Assembly: GCF_002368095.1 (NCBI RefSeq)
Contig: NZ_AP018227.1
Location: 3,195,563 to 3,259,562 of the forward strand
Source: Calothrix parasitica NIES-267
GTDB lineage: Bacteria > Cyanobacteriota > Cyanobacteriia > Cyanobacteriales > Nostocaceae
DNA: 64,000 nt
Reading direction: 5' to 3'
A program made the translations under genes and the position numbers. Shown here one piece after another: positions 33,600 to 43,618 of the stretch (the stretch's first letter is position 1; every line of letters begins with the position of its first letter). Under the pieces are notes generated by a model. The model worked only from the letters and a program-made list of their open reading frames with translations, searched no databases and had not been told where the DNA came from.

Positions 33600-33652
33600 A
33601 TAAAATTTTCAAATCTTAACAAATTAGTCATTATTCATTATCTTAGACAATC

Positions 33653-35044
33653 ATGAGTCAATTGCAGCCATCGAATAGAGTTAAACAAACGGAATTAAAA
33701 GCTGATTTAGAAAAAAGCTTTGAGCAAGATAAAGATAAAGAGATTGTCATAGAAGAGTTTACTCCAGAGACAACAAATCGGAAACCTTGGTTAGCGCTGT
33801 TATTGTTAATCTCGATTGGAATTAACGGGATAGCATTTTTTAGAATATTTAATCCCAGTCGTCAAGCTGAAAAACCAGCAGCAGCTACAGTTAAACCACG
33901 TCCAGCAAAAGCTGTAGAAGTAACGACAATATCGAGAGGGAATAACACCAGAAACGTGCAGTTATTGGGACAGGTAGAATCACCACAACAAGCTACCATC
34001 AAGGCTAGAACTGCTGGTGTTGTCAAGCAAATGTTGGTACAACCGGGGGATAGAGTCAGACCGGGAATGACAATTGCAGTACTCGATAACGCTGACCAGC
34101 AATTAGAACTTTCCCAAGCACAAGCTCAATTAGCACAGCAAAGAAGCGAATTAGCAAGATTAGAAGTGGGAACCCGTCCGGAGATTATAGCTCAAAGGGA
34201 ATCAGCAGTAAAAGCTACGAGAGCCAGAGAAACCGAAGCTGTGGATAATCTAAATCGACGGACGAAACTGGTTAGGGAAGGAGCTATTGCTCAAAGGTTA
34301 TTGGTAGAAGCAAGAGCAGCGGTAGATAATGCTAGGGGGGAAAGGTTAGAAGCACAAGCGGAGTTAGCAGAAGCAAAAGCGGGTCCAACTCGTGAAGTAA
34401 TTGAAGCACAAAAAGCGAATGTTGCAGCTGCGATGTCGGTGGTAAATCAAGCAAAATTACAAATCCAGCGTACTAATATCAAAGCGAATTCCGCTGGTGT
34501 GGTTTTACAAAGACAAGTTAGTCCCGGTGACTACTTACAAAATGGTGGTGAAATCGTTACCTTAGTTGCTGGGGATAAGTTAGATATTTTCTTAGAATTA
34601 CCGGAGCAATTAAGTTCTCAAGTAGCTGTTGGAACGAAGGTAGAATTAACCGCTCGTGCTTTACCACAATGGAAAGGAAATGCAACAATTACAGGGGTTG
34701 TACCATCAGCGGATGCTGCTTCGAGAAGACAAAGAGTAAGAGTCAGATTGGATAATCCACCACAGGGTTTATTACCGGGAATGGCAATTTCAGGTAATTT
34801 GCAATTAGCAGCGAATACCGAGGGGTTTATTGTTTCTCGCGATGCATTAACTAGGAAACAAGATAAATGGTTCGTATTTGCTATTGATAGTGGAAATGTT
34901 AAACAAATGGAAGTTGAAATGGTTGCGGATATGGGACAGCAAGTAGCTATTTCCGGTCAGGAATTAAAATCGGGTCAACAAATAGTATTACGTGGTGGAG
35001 ATGGGTTGAAAGATGGAGCGAAAGTCAAGATTAAAGGTAATTAA
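33653..35044 (+). CDS. RND efflux periplasmic adaptor (HlyD/AcrA family)
   Basis: A 463-residue protein with a cytoplasmic acidic N-terminus, one membrane segment (about 47-63, WLALLLLISIGINGIAFF) and a split lipoyl domain (VESPQQATIKARTAGVVKQMLVQ near 113 and NIKANSAGVVLQRQVSPGDYL near 278). A coiled coil (about 150-265) and beta-barrel and membrane-proximal domains complete it. It bridges the RND pump to an outer-membrane channel. It is downstream of a TetR gene and operator and upstream of DoxX-like and RND genes. Confidence 0.92.
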   Translation: MSQLQPSNRVKQTELKADLEKSFEQDKDKEIVIEEFTPETTNRKPWLALLLLISIGINGIAFFRIFNPSRQAEKPAAATVKPRPAKAVEVTTISRGNNTRNVQLLGQVESPQQATIKARTAGVVKQMLVQPGDRVRPGMTIAVLDNADQQLELSQAQAQLAQQRSELARLEVGTRPEIIAQRESAVKATRARETEAVDNLNRRTKLVREGAIAQRLLVEARAAVDNARGERLEAQAELAEAKAGPTREVIEAQKANVAAAMSVVNQAKLQIQRTNIKANSAGVVLQRQVSPGDYLQNGGEIVTLVAGDKLDIFLELPEQLSSQVAVGTKVELTARALPQWKGNATITGVVPSADAASRRQRVRVRLDNPPQGLLPGMAISGNLQLAANTEGFIVSRDALTRKQDKWFVFAIDSGNVKQMEVEMVADMGQQVAISGQELKSGQQIVLRGGDGLKDGAKVKIKGN

Positions 35045-35139
35045 AACTCTTTCTCCCCTCATTCCTTCTCAGCGTACCTTTGCGAAATCCTCAGCGTACC
35101 TTTGCGTTTCAAAAAAATAAAAAAAGTCAGTGAAAAATC

Positions 35140-35574
35140 ATGACAGACGAAAGAAAACTTCAAATTAGTTTAGCAATAATTCGTATTTCCACAGCAATGT
35201 TTTTTCTAGTTTGGTCTTTGCGAAAAATAATTCAGCCAGAATCAACTCAAAAGATATTTTCTAAGTTCTATATGATGGAAGTATCGCCGATTTTATCCTA
35301 TGGAATTGGTGTACTTCAAACTTTATTTGTAATTGCTTTCTTGGTGGGTTTATTTAAAACCTGGACTTATGGAGCAATTCTAGGAATGCATATTGTTTCG
35401 GTGCTATCAACTTATAAACAATTATTTAATCCTTATGAAAGTCCGAATACTTTATTTTGGGCTGCTGTTCCTGCTTTGGGTGGATTAATAGCTTTGTTTT
35501 TATTACGAGATAAAGATGAATTTTTGACAGTCAAATTTGGTCAAAAAAATAGAGAAGCAACCACAAATAATTAA
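35140..35574 (+). CDS. DoxX-like membrane protein
   Basis: A 144-residue protein with four hydrophobic segments (about 10-28, 48-68, 73-92, 107-125) of the DoxX/MauE-like type. It is between the adaptor and the RND pump genes on the same strand, which suggests co-regulation. The function is unknown. A ~195-base palindromic repeat begins four bases after its stop. Confidence 0.7.
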   Translation: MTDERKLQISLAIIRISTAMFFLVWSLRKIIQPESTQKIFSKFYMMEVSPILSYGIGVLQTLFVIAFLVGLFKTWTYGAILGMHIVSVLSTYKQLFNPYESPNTLFWAAVPALGGLIALFLLRDKDEFLTVKFGQKNREATTNN

Positions 35575-35578
35575 AGTT

Positions 35579-35772
35579 GTAGGTTGGGTTAGACGCTTTT
35601 ATAATTTAGAAGTTTGAATTAATAATTTATATAGCGTCGTAACCCAACATTATTAGCAATTTTACATGTGAATTATATGTTTATTTATCTTTAATCTTGA
35701 TGTTGGGTTACGACACGATAATAAACACTCTCTTTAAAAGAGACATTTATTGTGGTGTCTAACCCAATCTAC
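35579..35772. repeat. ~195-base compound palindromic element, copy A
   Basis: Starts GTAGGTTGGGTTAGACGC and ends GTGTCTAACCCAATCTAC, so the ends are inverted repeats. Inside lie AGCGTCGTAACCCAACAT (arm pairing with the left end) and GATGTTGGGTTACGACAC (pairing with the right end). No coding capacity; resembles a MITE. Confidence 0.75.
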
Positions 35773-35813
35773 GAACTATTAATTACGAAGCATGTACTCA
35801 TAAAGTTTTAATT

Positions 35814-36008
35814 GTAGGTTGGGTTAGACGCTTTTAGAGTTTAAAGTTTTGATTTATAAATCTACATAGCGTCGTAACCCAACATTTTTATTTATTGCTA
35901 ATTCAAGAGGTATTTTTATTTATTCTCAATATTGATGTTGGGTTACGACACCATAAATCAACATTCTTCTTAAAATCCACATTTCTTGTGGTGTCTAACC
36001 CAACCTAC
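35814..36008. repeat. ~195-base compound palindromic element, copy B
   Basis: Same architecture as copy A, 41 bases downstream: left end GTAGGTTGGGTTAGACGC, right end GTGTCTAACCCAACCTAC. The left and right stems are both intact. Confidence 0.75.
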
Positions 36009-36104
36009 TAGTTATTTTTCTTAATTCAGAAGTAGTTTTTAGTAAAAGAGTAATCAGTAATTACCAATTACCAATTACCCATTCCCAATTACCAATAAAT
36101 AATT

Positions 36105-39100
36105 ATGAATTTTATAAAAACAGCCGTCCGTTGGCGACATGGAACTTTTGTTTTATTCTGTATATTGGCTTTATTCGGTGTTTTATCTTTATTAAGTTTG
36201 CCTTTGGAATTACGACCGGGGGGAGATAGACCGGAAATTACAATTAGTACTCGTTATTCTGGTGCTAGTCCGAATGAGGTGGAAGAATTAATTACTCGTC
36301 CGATTGAGGAACGGTTGGAGGAGGTTCAAGGAATTCAAGAAGTTACTAGTAGAAGTGCTTCTGGTGTTAGTACTATTAATCTCGAATTTAATTGGGATAG
36401 CGATATTGATAGACGGTTGGTAGATGTTTTAAATAAGCTTCAGCAGGTGGAAGAATTACCACGGGAAGCTGGTGAATCTAATGTGGAAATTGTTTCCGGT
36501 AGCAGCAGTCCGATGATGTGGACAATTCTTGTTGCTAAGGAGGGGTTTACTCCAAATGACGAACATTATCGGGATTTGGTTGATGATGTAATTGTTCCTC
36601 GGTTTCGTCAAGTTCAAGGTGTGGGACAATTTTCGATTTCTGGTGGTAGGGAAAGGGAAGTTGAGGTAGTTGTAAATCCTAAAGCTTTAGCTGATAGGAA
36701 TTTAACTATTGGTGATGTTGTAAATGCTTTGAGGAGTAATAACAGAGATATTCGTGGTGGTCCTTTGGTTTTGGGAAGAAGGGAATATCGTGTTAGAACT
36801 GTGAGTCGTTCGACTGATGTTAAGCAATTGGAAGATTTTGTGTTACGTCGGGATGAATCGGGAACGGTTTATTTACGAGATGTCGCTACAGCACAAATGG
36901 GAAGGAAGATTCAAGATAGGGCTTTAATTAGAGATAATGAACCAGCGGTTGCTGTAGGAATTGTTCGTCAACCAAATGCGAATGTCCCGGAAATTTCTAA
37001 AGGTATTCGTCAAGCTTTGGTTGATTTGGAAGAACGGTTTGATAGGGAAGGGGAAGGAATTACTTTTGATATTCCCTATGACGAAAATGACTATATTAAT
37101 CAATCAATTTCTTTTGTCCAGGGGAATTTGATGATGGGTGCTGTTTTAGCAGCTTTTATTTTATTGTTATTTTTGGGTTCTTTGAGAACGGTTGCTGTTA
37201 TTGCAATTACTATTCCAACAACTTTAATTACAGTTTTTATCGTATTTGCAGCTTTAGGACGTTCTTTAAATGTAATTAGTTTAGCGAGTTTGGCTTTTGC
37301 TGTGGGGATGGTGGTTGATAATGCCATCGTGGTGTTGGAAAATGTGTTTACTCACATGCAAATGGGTAAACCACCGGTAAAAGCAGCGATTGAAGGAACC
37401 GAAGAAGTTGGTGGTGCAATGTTAGCATCAACTTTAACCACCGTAGCTGTATTCGCTCCGATTGTTTTAGTTAAAGGTGAAGCTGGACAATTATTTTTTG
37501 ATATCGGAATCGGACTTTCTGCTTCGGTTTTATTTTCATTATTTGCAGCATTAACCTTAGTTCCAATGTTGTCCGGGTTATTTCTTAATCAAGCTGAAGC
37601 ACAAAGAATTCTTCAGGGAATGGGGAATAATCAAACTCAAACTAGTAATCAACAAAATGACCCTCTATTAATTGCTTCTGACGAAATAATTCTAAATCCA
37701 AGCAATACCTCACCCCGTCCTAACGGACACCCCTCTCCTTATCAAGGAGAGGGGAAAAATCTCATTACAAAAATCTCTTCAATATTCCTGTTCTTCCAAA
37801 GAAAATTTGAAAAATTCCTTTTAGCTACGGTAAGTTGGTCAATCGGAGTGGGAAGAAAAGGAAGACGTTTAATAGTTCTATCAATTCCCATCACATTACT
37901 ATTTATCAGCGTTCAACTACTTCCACCAGCAGATTACCTCCCCGAAGGAAATCGTAATCTAATATTATGGCTAGCAGAACCATTTCCCGGAACCAGTATT
38001 CCCGAAGCAATTAAACTTTCTCAAGGAGCTAGAGATTTCGTCCGAGAACAACCCGAAATCATGCGTAGTCTTTACATTCACCGAAATAGATTGAGAGCGA
38101 TCGCCGCTTTTGTGAAACCGGAAGAAGCAACTGGGAATAAACTTGATGAAATAGTAGATAGATTGAGAAAGCAAAGCAACAATTTTCCTGGATACCGTTT
38201 CTTAGTTCCTCGAAGAGTATCAATATTTCGCGACCCAGGAAAAGAATTTGAAGTTAATATTGTCGGACAAGATTTAGAACAATTAAGTCAACTCCAACAA
38301 CAGGTAATGCAACAACTACGAGGATTATCAGGAGTACAGAATGTCCGTTCTAATTTTGTCACCGGAGCGCCAGAATTACAAGTTATCCCCAACAGAGTTA
38401 GATTAGCAGAAGTCGGATTATCGGAAGCAGAACTCGGTTCCATCGTCGAAGCTGCTTTAGGTGGTTTACGAGCTTCCGAATTTACAGATGGGAAACGAGA
38501 ACTTGATGTCACTGTCGAACTACAAAATACATCCGTCGAAACCCCAGAACAATTACGACAATTACCTTTAAATATCGGTCGAGGAAGACAAGTACAACTT
38601 TCCGACGTTGCAGAAGTCGTAGAAGCAACCGGCCCAGATGCAATTAATCATGTAGACTTAGAACGGTCAATTACTCTTACAGTTCGAGTAGCAAGAGAAG
38701 CACCATTAGGAGCATTAGTAGACCAAACCGAAAATCAAATTTTAGAACCTTTACGTCAAACCTTACCAACCGGATTCCGAGCAGAACTAGCAGGTTCAGC
38801 AGATGTCCTATCAGAAACTTTAATGCAATTGGCTTCCAGTTTCGTTTTATCTTTAATAATTACCTATTTACTCCTAGTTGCTTTATATCGTTCCTTCAGT
38901 TTCCCCATGTTAATCATGGCTACGGTACCATTAGGAATCTCCGGAGCATTATTAAGTTTAATTCTCGCAAATTCAATTCCCGGAGTAGTAGTTCCCTTAG
39001 ATATGATTACCGGATTGGGATTTGTAATTTTAACCGGAGTCGTAGTAAACAACGCAATATTATTAGTAGATAGGTCATTACAACTGCAAAACGAAGGTCA

Positions 39101-39392
39101 TAGCTACGATAAATCCTTGTATTTAGCAGTAAAAGATAGACTCCGACCAATATTCATGTCAGCCGGAACCAGCGTATTAGGAATGTTACCCCTCGCTGTT
39201 GTACCCGGAAAAGGAGCAGAACTATATCAAGGATTAGGAATTGTTCTTACTGGGGGATTGGCATTTTCGACAATTCTTACACCTACAGTAGTTCCTGCAT
39301 TAATGGGATTGTTAAGGGATTATTCCGGGAAGAAGGAAATTGGAACAAAGCAATTACAGGGAGTTGAAGAAACATCCACAGTAAAAGTTTAA
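36105..39392 (+). CDS. RND-family efflux pump (HAE1/AcrB-like)
   Basis: A 1095-residue inner-membrane proton-driven exporter with twelve membrane segments in two halves. Visible features are the N-terminal LRPGGDRPEITISTRYSGASPNEVEE, the TM4 signature AVGMVVDNAIVVLENV (proton-relay Asp) and the second-half GLGFVILTGVVVNNAILLVDR. It is longer than AcrB partly because a dispersed palindromic repeat (37707-37754) is inserted in frame in the cytoplasmic loop between halves (about residues 535-550). It follows the TetR-adaptor-DoxX genes. The substrate is unknown. Confidence 0.93.
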   Translation: MNFIKTAVRWRHGTFVLFCILALFGVLSLLSLPLELRPGGDRPEITISTRYSGASPNEVEELITRPIEERLEEVQGIQEVTSRSASGVSTINLEFNWDSDIDRRLVDVLNKLQQVEELPREAGESNVEIVSGSSSPMMWTILVAKEGFTPNDEHYRDLVDDVIVPRFRQVQGVGQFSISGGREREVEVVVNPKALADRNLTIGDVVNALRSNNRDIRGGPLVLGRREYRVRTVSRSTDVKQLEDFVLRRDESGTVYLRDVATAQMGRKIQDRALIRDNEPAVAVGIVRQPNANVPEISKGIRQALVDLEERFDREGEGITFDIPYDENDYINQSISFVQGNLMMGAVLAAFILLLFLGSLRTVAVIAITIPTTLITVFIVFAALGRSLNVISLASLAFAVGMVVDNAIVVLENVFTHMQMGKPPVKAAIEGTEEVGGAMLASTLTTVAVFAPIVLVKGEAGQLFFDIGIGLSASVLFSLFAALTLVPMLSGLFLNQAEAQRILQGMGNNQTQTSNQQNDPLLIASDEIILNPSNTSPRPNGHPSPYQGEGKNLITKISSIFLFFQRKFEKFLLATVSWSIGVGRKGRRLIVLSIPITLLFISVQLLPPADYLPEGNRNLILWLAEPFPGTSIPEAIKLSQGARDFVREQPEIMRSLYIHRNRLRAIAAFVKPEEATGNKLDEIVDRLRKQSNNFPGYRFLVPRRVSIFRDPGKEFEVNIVGQDLEQLSQLQQQVMQQLRGLSGVQNVRSNFVTGAPELQVIPNRVRLAEVGLSEAELGSIVEAALGGLRASEFTDGKRELDVTVELQNTSVETPEQLRQLPLNIGRGRQVQLSDVAEVVEATGPDAINHVDLERSITLTVRVAREAPLGALVDQTENQILEPLRQTLPTGFRAELAGSADVLSETLMQLASSFVLSLIITYLLLVALYRSFSFPMLIMATVPLGISGALLSLILANSIPGVVVPLDMITGLGFVILTGVVVNNAILLVDRSLQLQNEGHSYDKSLYLAVKDRLRPIFMSAGTSVLGMLPLAVVPGKGAELYQGLGIVLTGGLAFSTILTPTVVPALMGLLRDYSGKKEIGTKQLQGVEETSTVKV
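37707..37754. repeat. palindromic repeat inside the RND pump gene
   Basis: ACCTCACCCCGTCC...CCCCTCTCCTTATCAAGGAGAGGGG, closely matching the intergenic copy at 4419-4467. It is 48 bases (a multiple of three) and is translated as TSPRPNGHPSPYQGEG, so the reading frame survives. Confidence 0.85.
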
Positions 39393-39651
39393 AGAACCTC
39401 ACTTTCACTGTTAAGGAAGCGAAGTAATTAAAGAACCTCACCCCTTCCCCTCTCCTTGTTAAGGAAGAGGGGTTTTAATTTTTTTTATTTACCTAAAAAT
39501 ATTCAAATATAAATTAATATACAAGAGTGTGTTACGGCACAGATAATGTATATTAATAAATTACAACTTAGAGAAGCCGTAACGCACCAATTACTTAATT
39601 GATAACGAATTAATTCCAAAATATCCAAAAATCAATTAATCAAGAGAAATT

Positions 39652-39825
39652 GTAGGTTGGGTTAGACGCTTTGATTCTAACCGGGTTTTATTTAATAATG
39701 TATATAGCGTCGTAACCCAACATTTTTAGCAGTTGTGAATCAAAGAGATATTTTTATTTATCTTTATATTCAATATTGATGTTGGGCTACGACACCATAA
39801 ACAAAATAATCGTTCAAATCAACAT
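39652..39825. repeat. ~195-base compound palindromic element, copy C (right end lost)
   Basis: The left palindrome GTAGGTTGGGTTAGACGC / GCGTCGTAACCCAACAT and the inner GATGTTGGGCTACGACAC are present, but the terminal GTGTCTAACCCAACCTAC is missing. An AAACCCGG hairpin sits in its place. Confidence 0.65.
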
Positions 39826-39829
39826 TGCT

Positions 39830-39862
39830 AGAAACCCGGTTTTTTGAAAAAACCGGGTTTCT
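39830..39862. repeat. AAACCCGG hairpin repeat copy
   Basis: AGAAACCCGGTTTTTT / AAAAAACCGGGTTTCT, a perfect long hairpin with a single-base loop. Confidence 0.75.
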
Positions 39863-39943
39863 GTAATTTTTACTAAAAATTTAGGAATGCGATATGGGAA
39901 TACTTTAAATATCAACTTTGAAAAAATTTAAAAATATTATCTT

Positions 39944-41017
39944 ATGTCCGAAAATAAAATAATTACCGAATTAACACCCGAACAAGAAGCTTTAATTCCA
40001 GTTTACCGAGATAAATGGTTAAAAATTACGCTTTCAACAGAAAGAATTAACAGAGTAAAAGCAACTCAAGCAGTGAAAGAATTTTATAAGTTCATTGGTG
40101 AATATGAACCTGAAATTATATTTTTCGATAGTCCTTATAAAACTTGTGAAAAATTAGACAGAATATTTACTCAATTTAAAGATATATATATGTTTAACCA
40201 TCTGGGACATATATTCAAAAATCATATATGTGATTTAGTTTTTGATAAAAAAGCAACTGAGATTTTGAAAAAATTAGGAAATATAAGCTTTAGAAGAAGA
40301 ATAGGAATAGAATTCACTATATATAATGAACTATACGACAAAGGAATAGATGTCTATCCAGAATATATTCATGATTACTCTCATCCAATAGATTGGGCCA
40401 CTAATCACGGTGCTTTTTACGATTTCTGTATTTCAGTTTTAAATTTGCCCTTTTATCAAGAAAGATGGGATATTTTACAAAGAATAGTTCGTGAGTGCTG
40501 GTGGGTATTCAGTTTTAAAGGTATTTGTTTAATTTGCGAACGTCCTTTTAATCCAAAATTCGACGAACACAACAATCTCCACGCAGACGGAAAACCTGCA
40601 ATACAATACGCTGATGGATTCAAAGTTTATTCCCATCACGGAATTTGGTTACCAGAAAAATATGGTTCAATTCCTTCATCACAATGGAAATCCCAATGGT
40701 TATTAGAAGAACAAAACGCCGAATTACGACGAATTTTAATTCAAGCAATCGGTTATAACAAGATATATCAGGAATTAGGAGCGATTGAATTAGATTCTTG
40801 GCAGGAATACACTTTACTAGAAATTGATAACTACACTGAACTTAATCCCAAACATCCTCAAAACTATTCCGAACCAATGCATTTACTCAAAATGACCTGT
40901 CCAAGCACCGGATTTATTCATTTTCTAAGAGTTCCACCCGACATCAATTCAGCCAGAACTGCAATTACTTGGATTAACTGGGGAATTGACCCGGAAGATT
41001 TTGATATTCAAAGTTGA
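39944..41017 (+). CDS. DUF6745-like protein
   Basis: A 357-residue protein. The central part matches, from memory, the DUF6745 pattern: ICLICERPFNPKFDEHNNLHADGKPAIQYADGFKVYSHHGIWLP followed by LLEEQNAELRRILIQAIGYNKIYQELGA (about residues 195-275). The ICLICERP Cys pair and the NAELRRI block are the best cues. No biochemical role is known. The protein is soluble, has no signal peptide and stands alone on the plus strand. Confidence 0.7.
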   Translation: MSENKIITELTPEQEALIPVYRDKWLKITLSTERINRVKATQAVKEFYKFIGEYEPEIIFFDSPYKTCEKLDRIFTQFKDIYMFNHLGHIFKNHICDLVFDKKATEILKKLGNISFRRRIGIEFTIYNELYDKGIDVYPEYIHDYSHPIDWATNHGAFYDFCISVLNLPFYQERWDILQRIVRECWWVFSFKGICLICERPFNPKFDEHNNLHADGKPAIQYADGFKVYSHHGIWLPEKYGSIPSSQWKSQWLLEEQNAELRRILIQAIGYNKIYQELGAIELDSWQEYTLLEIDNYTELNPKHPQNYSEPMHLLKMTCPSTGFIHFLRVPPDINSARTAITWINWGIDPEDFDIQS

Positions 41018-41999
41018 TATTTTCAATATTCAAAATCGAAAAACCAATCTAAATGTTCCGACATTGTGGAACATTATCTCTACTACAGCTATAAAAAATC
41101 AATCCGAATCATCAAATCTCTCAAAATTCATTTATAAAATCACTTCTATAATTCAACTGTCATTATCTATAAATATCTCAAAATTAAAAAAGCATATAGT
41201 TAGTCCATACAGAGTATACAAAATTTTTACTTATAGACTCAAATATGACTTTTTTACACAGTTGAAAATTCGTTGTATTAATGATAATTTCTCCAATAAT
41301 AATGACATTGATTGCAATAAGAGGCTGTTTTATATCTTTTTATGACAAATTACCCCAAATATGATGTATTTAAATGTAGAACTGTTGAGTTAGATGAATA
41401 CATAAAAGAATTTGATACTAGCTTTTAAACGATAAATCAGTATTAAAACTTAGATGTGACTGATATTCTCTAAATTCAACTTTTATTCAAGCTTTTAAAA
41501 CCTCGTCCTGAGAACTTGTGGAATTAGATATAGAAATAAGTCGATTTTTATAATTCATTAGAAAGAGAATTAGATTCAGAAATTATGGGTTATTAGAATC
41601 ACGACGTTTGATTTTCCAGATAATTCAAAAAAAACTATCGCTTCATCAGTAGCATTTCCGACGGTATTAACTACCAACATCTAATCAAATAACTGTTAAA
41701 TTCCGAAAAATACCAGAAATTACACTGAATATAATGACCCTAAAAATGTCAGAAAATATTTTTTCTCCAGGATTTTATGGTCAAACCATCAATACATATT
41801 TTGCTCTAACCTTTATTATCCGGGGAAATACTGCTGACCAATAGACTTAAGAAACTGTAGTAAAGATTAGGAGTGTAATCTTTTCAGTTCAGATAATGGT
41901 TCATCAAAGTATGGACGTAACAAAAAAATACGCTGCTAAGTTTGAAAACAGACACCGGTAAGCAGCAAAAATTAGAGTATTTCAAAGGGAATTAAGAGA
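41018..41999. other. AT-rich region without convincing genes
   Basis: An out-of-frame 119-codon frame starting inside the preceding gene (40986-41345) is very Ile/Asn/Lys-rich and looks spurious. Short fragments around 41345-41700 may be decayed coding sequence. The end holds the leader of the PEP-CTERM gene. Confidence 0.4.
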
Positions 42000-42938
42000 A
42001 TGAAGTTTAAAGAGTTAGGTCTAGTTTCCGCTTCCTTAGCAGTCAGCTTGCTTGGAATGGGTATCAATGGTTCATCCGCTCAAGTAACCTCGTTTTTTGG
42101 TGAGGACATCCAGGAATTCGGAGAGCCTAATACCAATCAACAGGCTACAGATGCACCCGATTTAGGAGTCTTAACGAATAGCTATGCTGCCGAGCAAAGT
42201 TTTTTAAATGCACTTTCTGACAGGTCATTTAGAACCGTTAACTTTGAGCAATCAGAGGGTTTTACCGAACTTGATAAGAAAAATGAACCCTTCAATTATG
42301 ACTACGACCTAATAAAGGCTGACGGCGATACTGTAACGATGAATATTTTCGACGCGAACAAAAACAGCGACCAATCGTTGAACACAACATTGCAAAAGAC
42401 CAACGGAAAGAGTAATGGCAATAATACAAATCTTGCTGGTGGTCGTTACGGTATTAGCGATGCTGAATTAACCAAAGAACAACGTTTAAGCAACCAGTTT
42501 TTGAATACTAATGCAGGAAGTGATAGCAGCCTAGTATTCCGTTTTTCTGATGCTGTATCTGCCTTTGGTTTCTACGGTACGGATTTTGAACGTGGTGGTT
42601 TGATGGGTTATGAATTAACTCGTGGAGATGGGAACACAGATTACATCAACCTGAATCTAACCGATGCTCAACCGTATAAAGATAGAGGAGAAACAATTCG
42701 AGGAACAGCTTTCTACTCCGGTTACATTGCCGATTCTGTTGATGACTATTTCACCGAGGTTCGTTTCGATATCAAGGATGCTGCTTCAGGAACTAACGAC
42801 ATAGTTGGTTTCGACCGAATGACTTTTGCTGCTGCTCCAATCAAGAAGTCTGTTAAAGTACCCGAGCCTAATACTGGGATTCTAGCTGTTGTTGCTGTGG
42901 TCTATGGTATTGCTTTCAAGAGACGTAGGAAGAAATAA
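42000..42938 (+). CDS. PEP-CTERM sorting-domain exported protein
   Basis: A 312-residue protein with a signal peptide (residues 1-28, ends SSAQ) and a C-terminal sorting tag: VPEPNTGILAVVAVVYGIAFKRRRKK (VPEP motif, hydrophobic stretch, basic tail), the target of exosortase. The middle shows a beta-rich FxFYGTDFERGG...DEVRFDI-like arrangement common in PEP-CTERM proteins. It is anchored or released at the cell surface; its role is unknown. Confidence 0.88.
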   Translation: MKFKELGLVSASLAVSLLGMGINGSSAQVTSFFGEDIQEFGEPNTNQQATDAPDLGVLTNSYAAEQSFLNALSDRSFRTVNFEQSEGFTELDKKNEPFNYDYDLIKADGDTVTMNIFDANKNSDQSLNTTLQKTNGKSNGNNTNLAGGRYGISDAELTKEQRLSNQFLNTNAGSDSSLVFRFSDAVSAFGFYGTDFERGGLMGYELTRGDGNTDYINLNLTDAQPYKDRGETIRGTAFYSGYIADSVDDYFTEVRFDIKDAASGTNDIVGFDRMTFAAAPIKKSVKVPEPNTGILAVVAVVYGIAFKRRRKK

Positions 42939-42950
42939 GTCATATTGCTT

Positions 42951-43153
42951 CGGTTAGGTTAGATGCTTTTATAATTTAAGTACGTCACGGTTGGAATTAA
43001 GAATCTATCTAGCGTCGTAGCCCAAGATTATTAGTAGTTGTGAATTAAAGAGATATTTTTATTTTTATTTACCCTAATTATTGATGTTGGGTTATGACAC
43101 CAGGAATAAACGCATTCGTTACAATAAACATTGATTTCGATATCTAACCCAAT
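42951..43153. repeat. ~195-base compound palindromic element, copy D (degenerate)
   Basis: The left end CGGTTAGGTTAGATGC and right end TATCTAACCCAATCGG are decayed, but the internal AGCGTCGTAGCCCAAGAT and GATGTTGGGTTATGACAC arms are recognisable. It is part of a ~465-base tandem duplication with copy E and the mtnC end. Confidence 0.6.
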
Positions 43154-43297
43154 CGGAGCCATAACTAAAAGATGGAAGTATTTTAGATTACCGGAAAGAG
43201 CATAATTCAGTACTTTTATTGAGGAAAAAGCTGGGATTATATAAATTCAATTTGTAAAAATTACAGCAATAAAAATAAATTTTTTAATTCAATTTAA

Positions 43298-43418
43298 TTA
43301 AACATCTTTTATCAATATTCCTTGTTCAATCTGAGAAAAGTTATTTACATAGGCCAACTTATCATCTACATCTATGGTTTCTCTATTATCCACAGAGGTT
43401 AAAATTAGCAGTACTAGT
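43298..43418 (-). pseudogene. duplicated 3' fragment of mtnC
   Basis: The minus strand encodes DKLAYVNNFSQIEQGILIKDV and a stop, parallel to the real MtnC end DKFTYVNNFSQIQEKILIENA. Upstream homology runs about 120 bases with a small frame change. Together with the flanking palindromic element this shows a tandem duplication (about 42950-43415 versus 43420-43880). Confidence 0.75.
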
Positions 43419-43419
43419 T

Positions 43420-43618
43420 GTAGTTTGGGTTAGATGCTTTTGTGATTTAGGGTTGGAATTAAAATTTATCTAGCGTCGTAACTCAACATTTTTAGTCATT
43501 GTGAATCAAAGAGATATTTTTATTTTTATTTACCCTAATTATTGATGTTGGGTTACGACACCAGGAATAAACCCATTCGTTACAATAAATATTGATTTCC
43601 GTGTCTAACCCAACCTAC
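43420..43618. repeat. ~195-base compound palindromic element, copy E
   Basis: Left end GTAGTTTGGGTTAGATGC, inner AGCGTCGTAACTCAACAT and GATGTTGGGTTACGACAC, right end GTGTCTAACCCAACCTAC. The best right terminus of the five copies. Confidence 0.7.

Larger units (their letters stand above)
35575..36104. other. intergenic region between DoxX-like and RND genes
   Basis: Filled by palindromic copies A and B and a CCAATTACC STRR array (36060-36095). No gene is seen. The RNA hairpins could uncouple expression of the pump from the upstream genes. Confidence 0.6.
39393..39943. other. intergenic region with several dispersed repeats
   Basis: Holds a CCTCTCC/GGAAGAGG palindrome (39434-39473), a GTGTTACGGCAC...GCCGTAACGCACC element (39531-39588), a truncated copy C of the ~195-base element (39652-39825), and an AAACCCGG hairpin (39830-39862). 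No gene is seen. Confidence 0.6.

Noticed and set aside
40986-41345. 119-codon frame overlapping the end of the DUF6745-like gene
   Set aside because: Starts inside that gene in another frame, is Ile/Asn/Lys-rich as expected from AT-rich noncoding DNA, and has no ribosome binding site or recognisable domain.
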